Positions 39,972 to 48,475 of a stretch of DNA of 64,000 nucleotides are shown piece after piece. This stretch comes from Clostridia bacterium (lineage in GTDB: Bacteria > Bacillota > Clostridia > Christensenellales > Aristaeellaceae), in contig JAFXCE010000126.1 of the NCBI GenBank assembly GCA_017521565.1, positions 1 to 64,000 of the forward strand, given 5' to 3'. The notes under the pieces were generated by a model. It did no database searches, was not told where the DNA came from, and saw only the letters and a program-made list of their open reading frames with translations. The first letter of the stretch is position 1. Each line of letters begins with the position of its first letter. A program made the translations under genes and the position numbers.

Positions 39972-40553
39972 TTATTCCTTCCAGAACAGGAAATATGGGC
40001 GCTCAAAGCAATCCTTTTCAATCTCGGAAAAATCCGCGTAAGCGTCCGTCCCGTCAAGACGGACCTTTTCCTTTCGGCCCTGCTTTTCAAAGCGGTCGCT
40101 GCCTTCCTTGTACATCGGATCCCAGACCTTGATCTCGGTTCCGTTCGCTCCGGCGAGGACGATATAGTGTCCCGAATCGGAAAACACGCCGATATGCCCT
40201 TCCCTGTCACCGCGGACGTTGGCAATGATCATGCCGCGCCCTTCCTGCAGAAAGCGCAGCGCTTCCTGCCCATCTTCGGTATCGCGCACCTGCAGGCCAA
40301 CATGCCTTGCAAACGCAGGCGCATAGATATACAGATCTGTGCCGTAGCCTTCGCGCGCGCCGCAGGCCTTGGCGAGCTTTGCGCTCTCCTCCGGCGGGAA
40401 CGCAATCCCCAGCATGTTTTCCGCCACCATCGAAGCCGCGCAGACGCCGCAGCCATTGTTGGCGATATTGCCGTTCTTCGCGCCAACCGGAGACGGATAC
40501 GGCACATGCTCATAATCCAGCTGGCAATAAAACGCCGTCTTCTTTTCAGCCAT
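39972..40553 (-). CDS. C39-like (papain-fold) peptidase domain protein
   Basis: A 193-residue protein. NNGCGVCAASMVAENMLGIA carries the Cys nucleophile; GHIGVFSDSGHYIVLAGANG holds the His, and IKVWDPMYKEGSDRFEKQG the Asp of a Peptidase_C39_2 domain. No signal peptide is seen, so it works in the cytosol or leaves by another route. Its ATG overlaps the end of the M20 amidohydrolase gene by eight bases; a coupled pair that could both cut peptide or amide bonds. Confidence 0.8.
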   Translation of the reverse strand: MAEKKTAFYCQLDYEHVPYPSPVGAKNGNIANNGCGVCAASMVAENMLGIAFPPEESAKLAKACGAREGYGTDLYIYAPAFARHVGLQVRDTEDGQEALRFLQEGRGMIIANVRGDREGHIGVFSDSGHYIVLAGANGTEIKVWDPMYKEGSDRFEKQGRKEKVRLDGTDAYADFSEIEKDCFERPYFLFWKE

Positions 40554-41763
40554 TGTCCTTCGCCTCCTCCGGCATGGTCATCCCTTCAATGCCATGCATG
40601 TTGTCCAGCACGAACTGCACAAAGACCTTCACGCCCGTCTCAAGCGCATCCTCGTCAATGTCCCAGTCCCTGTTATGCGCCGGATGGCAGCAGCCCTTTG
40701 CCTCATTGCGCATGCCAAGGCCAAAGAGCAGACCCGGCTTTTCCTTCTCGTAATAGGCAAAGTCCTCCGCGCCCGGGGAAGGCGCCAGCACAATCACCTT
40801 TTTGCTGCCGACGACCTTGCGCGCAGAAGCGGTAAACGCCTCGTACATCGCAGGATCGTTGTGCGCGCCGGGCAGCGGCTCGCCGGACCACTCAAGCGAC
40901 CAGGTGGTTCTCGACTGCTCCGCCGTCAGGCGGATAAGCTCTTCCAATCTCTTCTGCGCCCACGCCATCGTCCTGTCATGCAGGCAGCGAATGGAACCCC
41001 TCAGGACGCACTTGTCCGCGTTGGCGGCGACGGTCTCGCCCGCCTGCATGCAGGTTACGCTCATCACGCAGGTATCAAACGGGTCCACCTCGCGGGAGAC
41101 GAGCATCTGGATGCCGTTATAGATCTTCACGCCTGCCGCCAGCGCATCGATGCCCGCATGCGGGGACGCAACATGCACCGCCTTGCCCCCGAGCGTAATC
41201 GTAAACGCCACGGAAGAGGAATTGGTCACCCCGGGGTTGGATGAAATCACGTGCGTCTCATCCACGCAGTTCACATGGCACATGATGATACAGTCGATGT
41301 CCTTCATCACGCCATGCTCGCACATGGTCTTCGCGCCGCTGGGCCGGCTCTCCTCGCAGGGCTGGAACAGCAGCTTCACGCGGCAGGAAAGACGGTCTCG
41401 AATCGCATGCAGCGCTTTCGCCGTTCCAAGGAGCATGGCCGTATGCGCATCATGCCCGCAGGCATGCATCACGCCGTCATTTTGGGAGCGATACGGCTTG
41501 TCATGGTTGTTTTCCAGAATCGGCAGCGCGTCCATATCCGCCCGGATGCCGATGGTGAAGTCCGTCTTTTCCGGGTTGATCGTCGCCACGATCGTATTGC
41601 GTCCATACCTGTCCGCTTCGTATTCGACGCCGATGCCGTCCAGTTCGCGGCGCACAAGCGCAGCCGTCCGGTCCAGATCCCAGCGAAGCTCCGGATGCAT
41701 ATGCAGCTCACGGCGGATCGCCACAAGCTCATCCTGGCAGACAGGGGCGATGGTATAATCCAT
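40546..41763 (-). CDS. M20 family amidohydrolase
   Basis: A 405-residue protein. RRELHMHPELRWDLDRTAAL, GIRADMDALPI, MHACGHDAHTAMLLGTAKAL and PCEESRPSGAKTM show the M20D metal site (Cys, His, Glu, His). SPGAEDFAYYEKEKPGLLFG gives the last His/Asp-type ligand zone. Such enzymes hydrolyse N-acyl amino acids or related amides (hippurate, N-acetyl amino acids, indole-acetyl conjugates). GGGAAGGCAT precedes the ATG. It overlaps the C39-like gene and lies beside an ABC transporter for a sugar-like substrate. Confidence 0.9.
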   Translation of the reverse strand: MDYTIAPVCQDELVAIRRELHMHPELRWDLDRTAALVRRELDGIGVEYEADRYGRNTIVATINPEKTDFTIGIRADMDALPILENNHDKPYRSQNDGVMHACGHDAHTAMLLGTAKALHAIRDRLSCRVKLLFQPCEESRPSGAKTMCEHGVMKDIDCIIMCHVNCVDETHVISSNPGVTNSSSVAFTITLGGKAVHVASPHAGIDALAAGVKIYNGIQMLVSREVDPFDTCVMSVTCMQAGETVAANADKCVLRGSIRCLHDRTMAWAQKRLEELIRLTAEQSRTTWSLEWSGEPLPGAHNDPAMYEAFTASARKVVGSKKVIVLAPSPGAEDFAYYEKEKPGLLFGLGMRNEAKGCCHPAHNRDWDIDEDALETGVKVFVQFVLDNMHGIEGMTMPEEAKDNG

Positions 41764-41833
41764 ATGCCTTCCCTCTTTTCAAAGCAGTTAAGGGGTTATT
41801 CTGCATGCACAGATCAAACCCCTTTCCGGAAGG

Positions 41834-41859
41834 AAAAAGGCGGAGGCTAAGCCTCCGCC
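41834..41859 (-). terminator. Terminator of the ABC transporter operon
   Basis: GGCGGAGGC pairs perfectly with GCCTCCGCC around TAA; the minus-strand transcript ends in TTTTTCC, just after the binding protein gene. Confidence 0.9.
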
Positions 41860-41895
41860 CCATGGGGTTTGATTGTGTCGATTTCGGAAAATCGA

Positions 41896-43332
41896 TTACT
41901 GCGCGAGGTACGCGTCCAGCTGCGCCTGAGCCTCAGCCTGAACAGCCTCGATGCCGGCGGCCTTCAGTTCTTCCTTGATGGTCTCAAGCTTCGCATCGAT
42001 GTCCAGCGTGCCGGTCAGCATCTCAGCAGTGTACTTCTCCATGACCGCGGAGCAGGCCGCACATTCGGCTTCCACGTTGGTCTTGTCGAAGGTGAAGGTG
42101 CCCAGGGTGGAGACGATCGCATTCTCATAATCAGCGAAGATCTCTTCCCAGTCATAGTAGGAATCGGTGGTGCAGGAAGCATTCACGACAGAACCGGTCA
42201 CGAAGCCGTCCATGGACCAGTTGTTGTTGCCCTGCTCGGTGCGCTCGACAACCTTATTGCCGTTGACTTCGGTATAGTTGAAGTGCGTGCCCTCAACGCC
42301 GTAGCGGAGGATGTCGCGGAAGGTGCGGTCGGTGTTCAGCAGCTCGAGGTACTTCAGGCAAGCGATGGCCTGCTCCTCAGAAGCAGCGGCGTTGATCGCG
42401 TTCATCGCGCCGCGCATGGTCGCGGTGGACATGAACGGGCCGGCGTAGCTCGCGCCATGGACAACGATGCCCGCCCAGCTGGAGTAGCCCGCATAGTAGC
42501 CCTTCCAGGCAGAGCCGGAACGGACGGCCGCGCGGATGTCAGAACCGATGGACTCGATGGTCGCGGCGTCGGGGTTGATGTAGCCCAGATCATACCACTT
42601 GTGCAGCAGCTGGTAGCGCTCCATCAGAACCTCATCCTCCCAGAACGGGATGATCTTGTTCTCACGGTCGGTACCGGCGAGATGATACGGAGAGCACAGG
42701 TAGTTGCCCGCGATCCACTGCGCGCTGTTGGTCATACCGGTCAGGCCGCCCTTGCCCATCATCAGCGGGTAGAGGTCGTCATAGTTCTCCTTGTACGCCT
42801 TGAGCAGCGGCTCAAGCTCAGCAAAGGTCATTTCGTCCGGAAGCTCGCAGCCGATGGCTTCGAAGCGTTCCTTATCCAGACGGAAGAACTGCTGGCTGGC
42901 CATGTCCTTCAGGGTCGGCACAGCGTAGATCTTGCCGTTCAGGGAGCCGGCGACGTCCCAGTACTTCTGATCGATGGTCTCATAGAGCGCCGGCGTGGCG
43001 GTCTTGACCAGATCAGTGATGTCATAGAACATCTCGTTGATCGCGTTGTCAGCGAAGTTGTTCGCCCAGTCGCAGGTGAACGTCATGTCGTAGGGTTCGC
43101 CGGTCTGCATGCCCAGACCAAACTGCTCTTCATTCTTGAAGATGAGTTCGACTTCGACGCCGATCTTCTCAGCAGAGTAAGCGTTGGCAGCATCAACGAC
43201 CATCTGGGTATCGATCGGGGCGTCGCCGCTGGCGTAGACCCACCAGACGATCTTCTGGGTTTCGGCGGAAGCGGTGCAGGCAACGGCGAGCACCAGCATC
43301 AGCGCGAGCGCGAGAGACAGGAACTTCTTCAT
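41896..43332 (-). CDS. Extracellular solute-binding protein (YtcQ/LplA type, DUF3502)
   Basis: A 478-residue protein with a signal peptide (KKFLSLALALMLVLAVACTA) and a Cys at about residue 20 as the lipid anchor. QKIVWWVYASGDAPIDTQMV starts the mature part. The middle and the C-terminal domain (ending LKAAGIEAVQAEAQAQLDAY) fit family-1 sugar-binding proteins with the DUF3502 ending. The substrate may be a complex glycan fragment. AAAGGAGGTTTTCGC precedes the ATG. It follows two permease genes, and no ATP-binding subunit is present, as is common with LplBC-type systems that share MsmK. Confidence 0.92.
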   Translation of the reverse strand: MKKFLSLALALMLVLAVACTASAETQKIVWWVYASGDAPIDTQMVVDAANAYSAEKIGVEVELIFKNEEQFGLGMQTGEPYDMTFTCDWANNFADNAINEMFYDITDLVKTATPALYETIDQKYWDVAGSLNGKIYAVPTLKDMASQQFFRLDKERFEAIGCELPDEMTFAELEPLLKAYKENYDDLYPLMMGKGGLTGMTNSAQWIAGNYLCSPYHLAGTDRENKIIPFWEDEVLMERYQLLHKWYDLGYINPDAATIESIGSDIRAAVRSGSAWKGYYAGYSSWAGIVVHGASYAGPFMSTATMRGAMNAINAAASEEQAIACLKYLELLNTDRTFRDILRYGVEGTHFNYTEVNGNKVVERTEQGNNNWSMDGFVTGSVVNASCTTDSYYDWEEIFADYENAIVSTLGTFTFDKTNVEAECAACSAVMEKYTAEMLTGTLDIDAKLETIKEELKAAGIEAVQAEAQAQLDAYLAQ

Positions 43333-43391
43333 GCGAAAACCTCCTTTAAGTTCAACTAAAGCGGCGCTTGGCCGTTTGTTGCAAAAATGGA

Positions 43392-44324
43392 TCATCCCTT
43401 GACGGCGCCAATGGTCAGGCCGCCGACAAAGTAGCGCTGGAAGAACGGATACGAGCAGGCAATGGGCAGAACGACAACCATGACGATGGCCATGCGCATC
43501 GTTTCCGAAGGAAGATTCTTCATGGACTCTTCCCTGAAATAGTCCTCATTGCGCGCCATAAAGGAAATGTTCTTTTCGATGGAGATCAGAACGTACTGCA
43601 GCGGATACAACTCGCGATGGTTGCTGTCGATGTAGAGCATCGCGCCGTACCACATGTTCCAGTAGTTGAAGGTGAGGAACAGGCCGATCGTCGCGATAAC
43701 CGGCAGGGAAATCGGCAGCACCAGCTGGGTGAAGATGCGGAGCTGGCTCGCACCGTCGATCTTTCCGGATTCGATGATGCCGTCCGGCAGCGTCGTCTGG
43801 AAGAACGTACGCATGACGATGACGTAGAACGTCGAGCACGCGCCGGGCAGGATCATCGCCCAGTAGGTATTCTTGAGATGGTAGATCTGGGTATTGACCA
43901 TATAGCGCGCCACAAGGCCGCCCGAAAACAGCATCGGGATGATCAGCAGCCACGTATACAGGCCCTTCATGTAGTAATTCGGGCGGGACAGCACATAGCC
44001 CAGCGTCGAGGTGAGCACCAGACCAATCAGCGTACCCACAAGGGTGATGCCGACCGAATTGACAAACGACCGGCCGATATAGTCCTTGGACTGCCAGAGA
44101 TATTTGTAGGATTCCAGCGAAAGCTCCGCCGGGAAAAAGCTGTAGCCGTTCTGGGCGATGGACGCCTCGGAAGAAATCGAAATGATGAACACGAACACCA
44201 CCGGCAGGAACGTGATGATCGCCAGCAGAACGAAGATCAGCGTAAAGAGCGCATTGGTCGTCGGTTTGATGCAGTTAAAGCGGTTAAAACCATCCTGCGG
44301 AATCCGCTTTGCCTTCTTTTCCAT
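43392..44324 (-). CDS. Sugar ABC transporter permease (YtcP/LplC type)
   Basis: A 310-residue membrane protein with six predicted helices. SFVNSVGITLVGTLIGLVLT and the EAA loop ESGKIDGASQLRIFTQLVLP identify the inner-membrane permease. FQRYFVGGLTIGAVKG is the typical C-terminus of the LplC/YtcP type. It is 59 bases ahead of the binding protein gene and 25 after the partner permease. Confidence 0.92.
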   Translation of the reverse strand: MEKKAKRIPQDGFNRFNCIKPTTNALFTLIFVLLAIITFLPVVFVFIISISSEASIAQNGYSFFPAELSLESYKYLWQSKDYIGRSFVNSVGITLVGTLIGLVLTSTLGYVLSRPNYYMKGLYTWLLIIPMLFSGGLVARYMVNTQIYHLKNTYWAMILPGACSTFYVIVMRTFFQTTLPDGIIESGKIDGASQLRIFTQLVLPISLPVIATIGLFLTFNYWNMWYGAMLYIDSNHRELYPLQYVLISIEKNISFMARNEDYFREESMKNLPSETMRMAIVMVVVLPIACSYPFFQRYFVGGLTIGAVKG

Positions 44325-44349
44325 GGCTTATACCTCCCTCCTGCCGGAA

Positions 44350-45330
44350 TCAGAACAGACCGCTTTCCGGATCAATCTTCTTGACAACGATGTTGGCGAT
44401 GATCAGCAGGATGCAGCCCAGCACGCTCTGCAGCAGCGCCACAGCAGAAGAATAGTTATAGTTGTTGCTCTGGATCAGCGCCTTGTGCACGTAGACATCA
44501 AGCGTCTGCGTGACGTTGATGAGGGAGTTGGAGTCGCGCGTGACCTGAAAGAAAAGGCCAAAGTCCGTGGAGAAGATGCTGCCCACGTTCATGATGAACA
44601 TGATAGAAATCACCGGACGCAGCAGCGGAACGGTAATCCCCCACGTTTGCTGCCACTTGTTCGCGCCGTCGATGACCGCGCTCTCATAAAGGCTCTGGTC
44701 GATGCCGGTGATGGTCGCCATATACACGACCATCGAGTAGCCAAAGGTCTTCCATGTATTGATGAATACCAGCAGATACGGCCAGTATTTGGGATCCTGA
44801 TACCAGAGAATCGCCTCGCCGCCCATGGAGACGATCAGCGAATTGACGAGGCCCTTGTCCGTGGAGAGGAAAGCAAAGACGAAATAGCTGATGACCACCC
44901 ACGACAGGAAATGCGGCAGGAATACCGCAGTCTGGCAGACCTTGGCCACCTTTCGCGAATACAGCTGGGTGATCATGATCGCCAGCGCAACCGGCAGCGT
45001 AATGCCAATGATGATGAATATGATATTATATCCGACGGTATTGCGGAAAATATTGGCGATATCCGGCGAACGGAACAGAAACTCGAAGTTCTTAAGGCCC
45101 ACCCATTTGCTGGAGACAAACAGGCTGTAGAGGAAGCCCTTGCCGGGCTTATACTTATAGTTCTTAAAGGCGAAGACGATGCCGAACATCGGCACATAGC
45201 AAAAGGCGATCAGCCATGCGATCGTCGGCAGAGAGAGCAGCGTAAGCTCCAGATCGTCCCATGTGAACTTTCTGCGCTTTTTCCTGATCGGCGCAGCCTC
45301 ACCCTTGACGGCCAGATTGTCCTTGCGCAT
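44350..45330 (-). CDS. Sugar ABC transporter permease (LplB type)
   Basis: A 326-residue membrane protein. The N-terminal cytosolic part is basic (IRKKRRKFTWDDLELTLLS). PTIAWLIAFCYVPMFGIVFA is the first helix, and YESAVIDGANKWQQTWGITV the EAA loop. It pairs with the LplC-type permease. I chose the ATG at 45330, preceded by GGAGGTGCGGAGG; the longer open frame upstream lies over the promoter. It is the first gene of the leftward ABC operon. Confidence 0.9.
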   Translation of the reverse strand: MRKDNLAVKGEAAPIRKKRRKFTWDDLELTLLSLPTIAWLIAFCYVPMFGIVFAFKNYKYKPGKGFLYSLFVSSKWVGLKNFEFLFRSPDIANIFRNTVGYNIIFIIIGITLPVALAIMITQLYSRKVAKVCQTAVFLPHFLSWVVISYFVFAFLSTDKGLVNSLIVSMGGEAILWYQDPKYWPYLLVFINTWKTFGYSMVVYMATITGIDQSLYESAVIDGANKWQQTWGITVPLLRPVISIMFIMNVGSIFSTDFGLFFQVTRDSNSLINVTQTLDVYVHKALIQSNNYNYSSAVALLQSVLGCILLIIANIVVKKIDPESGLF

Positions 45331-45387
45331 CCTCCGCACCTCCGTTTCTGGATACAGGAAAGAACACGGCTCTCCCGCAGCAGATTC

Positions 45388-45416
45388 AGTATAGCACAGT
45401 CCACATGCGATAGCAA
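45388..45416 (-). promoter_or_regulatory. Promoter of the sugar ABC operon
   Basis: On the minus strand TTGCTA (45411-45416), a 17-base spacer and TATACT (45388-45393), about 58 bases before the permease ATG. It faces away from the divergent kinase operon at 45538. Confidence 0.75.
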
Positions 45417-45537
45417 GCATTTTTCAACCCTTTTTATAAATACATTATTCATTAAAGGGAATTGTACATTCGCGTCGAATAGATAAGTAATTGGTATGCC
45501 CATCGGGCGTCAAAGCGCAAAGAAGGAGGCGAAGCGC

Positions 45538-46503
45538 ATGCAGCAAGGTCTGCTGATCGGCATCGACGGAGGCGGCACACATTCCACCGCTGTAGCCGCA
45601 TGGCCGGATGGACGGATTGCCGCCGTCGCCCATGGCGGAGGATTGAATTACCACAACATCGGCGTGGATACCGTGCGCCGCCGCCTTCAGGATATGGTAC
45701 AGGAGCTGTGCGAAAAGGCCGGCGCGCCGCTGCATCGTGTTTGCGTGGGCATGTCCGCGCTGGACGGCCCTGCCGACGAACAGACGCACGCGCTGTTCAC
45801 TTCCGATCTCATCACCCGCGAGCAGCTGGATCTTCAGTCGGATGCATACATCGCGCTGATGGGTTTTACGCGCGGCGAGCCCGGCATGATCGTCATCTGC
45901 GGCACGGGTTCCATGCTCCTGCTGCGCGACGAAGCGGGCGCTCAGCATGTCAGCGGCGGCTGGGGCTATCTCCTCGGGGATACCGGCAGCGGTTATACCC
46001 TCGCGCGCGAGGGACTGATTGCTGCCATCGACGCAACCGAGGGCCTTGGCTGTCCCACAGTGCTTGAATCCCTCGCCTGCCGGTATTTCGGCACATCCAC
46101 CCTGCGCCAGACGATCGACTGCATCTACGCGCCGGATTTTACGCCCGACCGGATGGCAGGCTTTGCGCGGCATGTGATTCAAGCGGCAGACGACGGGGAT
46201 ACGGCGGCAAGCGACGTCCTCCAGAGCAACATGAACCGCCTCGCGCGGCAGACCGTATGTCTGCTTGAAAAGGCGCCCGCTGCCAGACGCGTAGGCCTGT
46301 ACGGCGGCATATTTGCCCACAGCGAAAAGGCGCAAGCCTGCTTCACCCATACGCTGCGCGCGCTCGCGCCCCGGGCGAAAATCTGCGCGCTTGAATACAC
46401 GCCCGAGTTAGGCGCAATCATCCACCTGATGCAAAAAGAAGGTCTGCTCAGCCAGGAGCGGCTCAGCCTTTTAAAACAAAGCTATGAGGAACATTTGCGA
46501 TGA
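45538..46503 (+). CDS. BadF/BadG/BcrA/BcrD-type sugar kinase (N-acetylglucosamine kinase-like)
   Basis: A 321-residue protein. LIGIDGGGTHSTAVAAWPDG is the phosphate-1 motif of the BadF/N-acetylglucosamine kinase group. VICGTGSMLLLR, GGWGYLLGDTGSGYTLAREG and VGLYGGIFAHSEKA complete the ASKHA fold. Members phosphorylate N-acetylglucosamine or N-acetylmuramic acid. The ATG at 45538 has AAGGAGGCGAAGCGC ahead. The stop overlaps the SIS gene as ATGA. It is divergent from the sugar ABC operon, so it probably acts on the imported sugar. Confidence 0.88.
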   Translation: MQQGLLIGIDGGGTHSTAVAAWPDGRIAAVAHGGGLNYHNIGVDTVRRRLQDMVQELCEKAGAPLHRVCVGMSALDGPADEQTHALFTSDLITREQLDLQSDAYIALMGFTRGEPGMIVICGTGSMLLLRDEAGAQHVSGGWGYLLGDTGSGYTLAREGLIAAIDATEGLGCPTVLESLACRYFGTSTLRQTIDCIYAPDFTPDRMAGFARHVIQAADDGDTAASDVLQSNMNRLARQTVCLLEKAPAARRVGLYGGIFAHSEKAQACFTHTLRALAPRAKICALEYTPELGAIIHLMQKEGLLSQERLSLLKQSYEEHLR

Positions 46504-47237
46504 GTACAATCAATACCTATTTTGATAACCTGCAGGCGCTGCTTGCCCGTACGCTTGAAACCCAGCAGTCTTCTATGGAAACCGCCGCCCGCAGGATTGC
46601 GGACTGCATGAAGGGCGGCGGCATGATCTATACCTTCGGCACAGGACACGGTCATCTGCTCGCGCTGGAAATCTTCTATCGCGCAGGCGGCATGGCGCGC
46701 GTCTGTCCGATCATGGACGACAAGCTGATGCTGCACGTCAGCGCAGCGGGCAGCACGCTGGAAGAACGCAAGGAAGAATGGGTTCCCCTTCTCCTTGAGC
46801 GCTATCCCATTAAGGAAAACGACATCCTGATTTCCATCTCCAATTCCGGCAGAAACGCTGTGCCGGTTTTGCTGGCCAGGGAAGCGCGGGCGCGCGGCGC
46901 ATATGTCATCGCGCTCACCAGCATGAACCACACAACCGCCGTCACCTCCCGCAACAGCCTGAACCTGCGTCTGTTTGAAACCGCCGATCTGATTCTTGAC
47001 AACGGCGGCGTGCTGGGCGACGCGGCGATCTCCTTTGCAGACGGCTCCATGGTCGGCCCCACCTCCACCGCAGTGGGCGCAGCGATGCTGCAGGCGATCG
47101 TCTGCCGTGTCAAGGAGCTCTCCCTTGATGAGGGCTTTGAGGCCGACTTCTTTAAGTCCAGCAACGTAGACGGCGGCGATGCATGGAATGACCGCCTGAT
47201 TGAACGCTATAAAGATATGATCCCCGGTCTTCTTTAA
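46500..47237 (+). CDS. SIS domain protein (UPF0309 type)
   Basis: A 245-residue protein. GMIYTFGTGHGHLLALEIFY and ISISNSGRNAVPVLLAREAR hold the SIS sugar-phosphate-binding loops. LDNGGVLGDAAISF and GPTSTAVGAAMLQAIVCRV fit UPF0309. SIS proteins isomerise or cleave phosphosugars, for example as MurQ-like etherases or deaminases. The ATG overlaps the kinase stop, so kinase product to SIS protein is a likely metabolic step. Confidence 0.85.
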   Translation: MSTINTYFDNLQALLARTLETQQSSMETAARRIADCMKGGGMIYTFGTGHGHLLALEIFYRAGGMARVCPIMDDKLMLHVSAAGSTLEERKEEWVPLLLERYPIKENDILISISNSGRNAVPVLLAREARARGAYVIALTSMNHTTAVTSRNSLNLRLFETADLILDNGGVLGDAAISFADGSMVGPTSTAVGAAMLQAIVCRVKELSLDEGFEADFFKSSNVDGGDAWNDRLIERYKDMIPGLL

Positions 47238-47251
47238 GAAGGAGGAACGTT

Positions 47252-48475
47252 ATGCGCGCAGGCTTTGGCAAATCGGAACTGACGCCGCCCATGGGCGTCG
47301 AGCTTGCAGGCTACGGCTATTATCTCGGCCGGTGCGCACAGTCCGTGCGCGATCCGCTCTATGCGCGCGCCCTGCTGCTTGAAGATCATGGCGAACGAGC
47401 GCTGATCATCAGCTGTGATCTGCTCGGCCTCAGCCGCGGCGTTTGTGCGCAGGTCTTTGATCACGCCGCTGCGCTTGGCATTGCGCAGGAGCGCGTAATG
47501 ATCGTCAGCATCCACACGCATACAGGCCCCACGATCAAGTATCATGAGGGCTGCGGCTTCGTCAGCGACGAATATGTGAATACCGTCGCCCCGATCATCT
47601 GCCGGGCAATCGATGCGGCTGCAGATGACCTTGATGAGGTCACTGCGCTCGATTTTGTCTCTGCGCCGTTTGACGGCGAGCACATCTACAACCGCACCAT
47701 CAAAGACGGCCCGGTCGATCGTACTGTGCGCGGCTTCACCTTCCGCCGCAGGAAGCATTCCCCCATCGCCGCCGTCAGTGCAGCCTGCCATGGCGTATTC
47801 CGCGGGCGTGTCACAGCGGTCTCTGCCGACTTTGCCGGTGAGATCTGCCGCATTCTGGATACTCAGGGGATGCAGACGATCTACCTCAACGGACTTTGCG
47901 GCGACATCGATCCAACCAAGCAGGACGATGCGCTGCTTGATTCCTTCGCCGCGCTGGTTGCACGTCATTTCACGCAGGATAGCCGCACGCTTTCTCCGTC
48001 TCTGCGCGGCGAGACGCTCCCCTTTACCCTTCAGCTGCTCCCCGTCACCATCGATGACATTCATGCCGCTGCCGAGCAGGCAGAGCGCCGAGCTGGCGGC
48101 GAGGACATGCCTGCCGCGCGTGTCGCCCGGACATGGGAGCGGGAAATGCTTCAGAAATTCTCCGCACTTGAAACAAAGGAGCATATCACCGCCAAGCTCC
48201 TGATTCTGGGCGGCGTGCCCGTTCTTGCGCTCCCCTTTGAGGGCTTTACGCAGATCGGCATGGATATCCGCCGCCTGTGCGGCCGGGAGGACGCGCTGAT
48301 TCTGGGCTGCGCAGAGGAACTGCTCGGCTATCTTCCCACCAAAGACGATATTTCGCGCGGCACCTATGCGGCGCTTGAATCCACATTTCTTTACAAGCGT
48401 CTGCCCGTTGTTCCCGGGGAAGCGGAACGCCTCGGTCAGGAAATGGGCGCTGCACTCGAAAGGATTCTTACATGA
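47252..48475 (+). CDS. Neutral/alkaline ceramidase N-terminal domain-like protein
   Basis: A 407-residue protein. RAGFGKSELTPPMGVELAGY is the opening of the neutral ceramidase-like domain, and VMIVSIHTHTGPTI holds its zinc-binding His pair. CHGVFRGRVTAVSADFAGE and YLNGLCGDIDPT are later conserved parts. Members in Firmicutes are poorly studied, lack the C-terminal domain of true ceramidases, and occur in glycan operons. There is no signal peptide, so the substrate is inside the cell. It is 14 bases after the SIS gene, and its stop overlaps the ROK gene as ATGA. Confidence 0.8.
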   Translation: MRAGFGKSELTPPMGVELAGYGYYLGRCAQSVRDPLYARALLLEDHGERALIISCDLLGLSRGVCAQVFDHAAALGIAQERVMIVSIHTHTGPTIKYHEGCGFVSDEYVNTVAPIICRAIDAAADDLDEVTALDFVSAPFDGEHIYNRTIKDGPVDRTVRGFTFRRRKHSPIAAVSAACHGVFRGRVTAVSADFAGEICRILDTQGMQTIYLNGLCGDIDPTKQDDALLDSFAALVARHFTQDSRTLSPSLRGETLPFTLQLLPVTIDDIHAAAEQAERRAGGEDMPAARVARTWEREMLQKFSALETKEHITAKLLILGGVPVLALPFEGFTQIGMDIRRLCGREDALILGCAEELLGYLPTKDDISRGTYAALESTFLYKRLPVVPGEAERLGQEMGAALERILT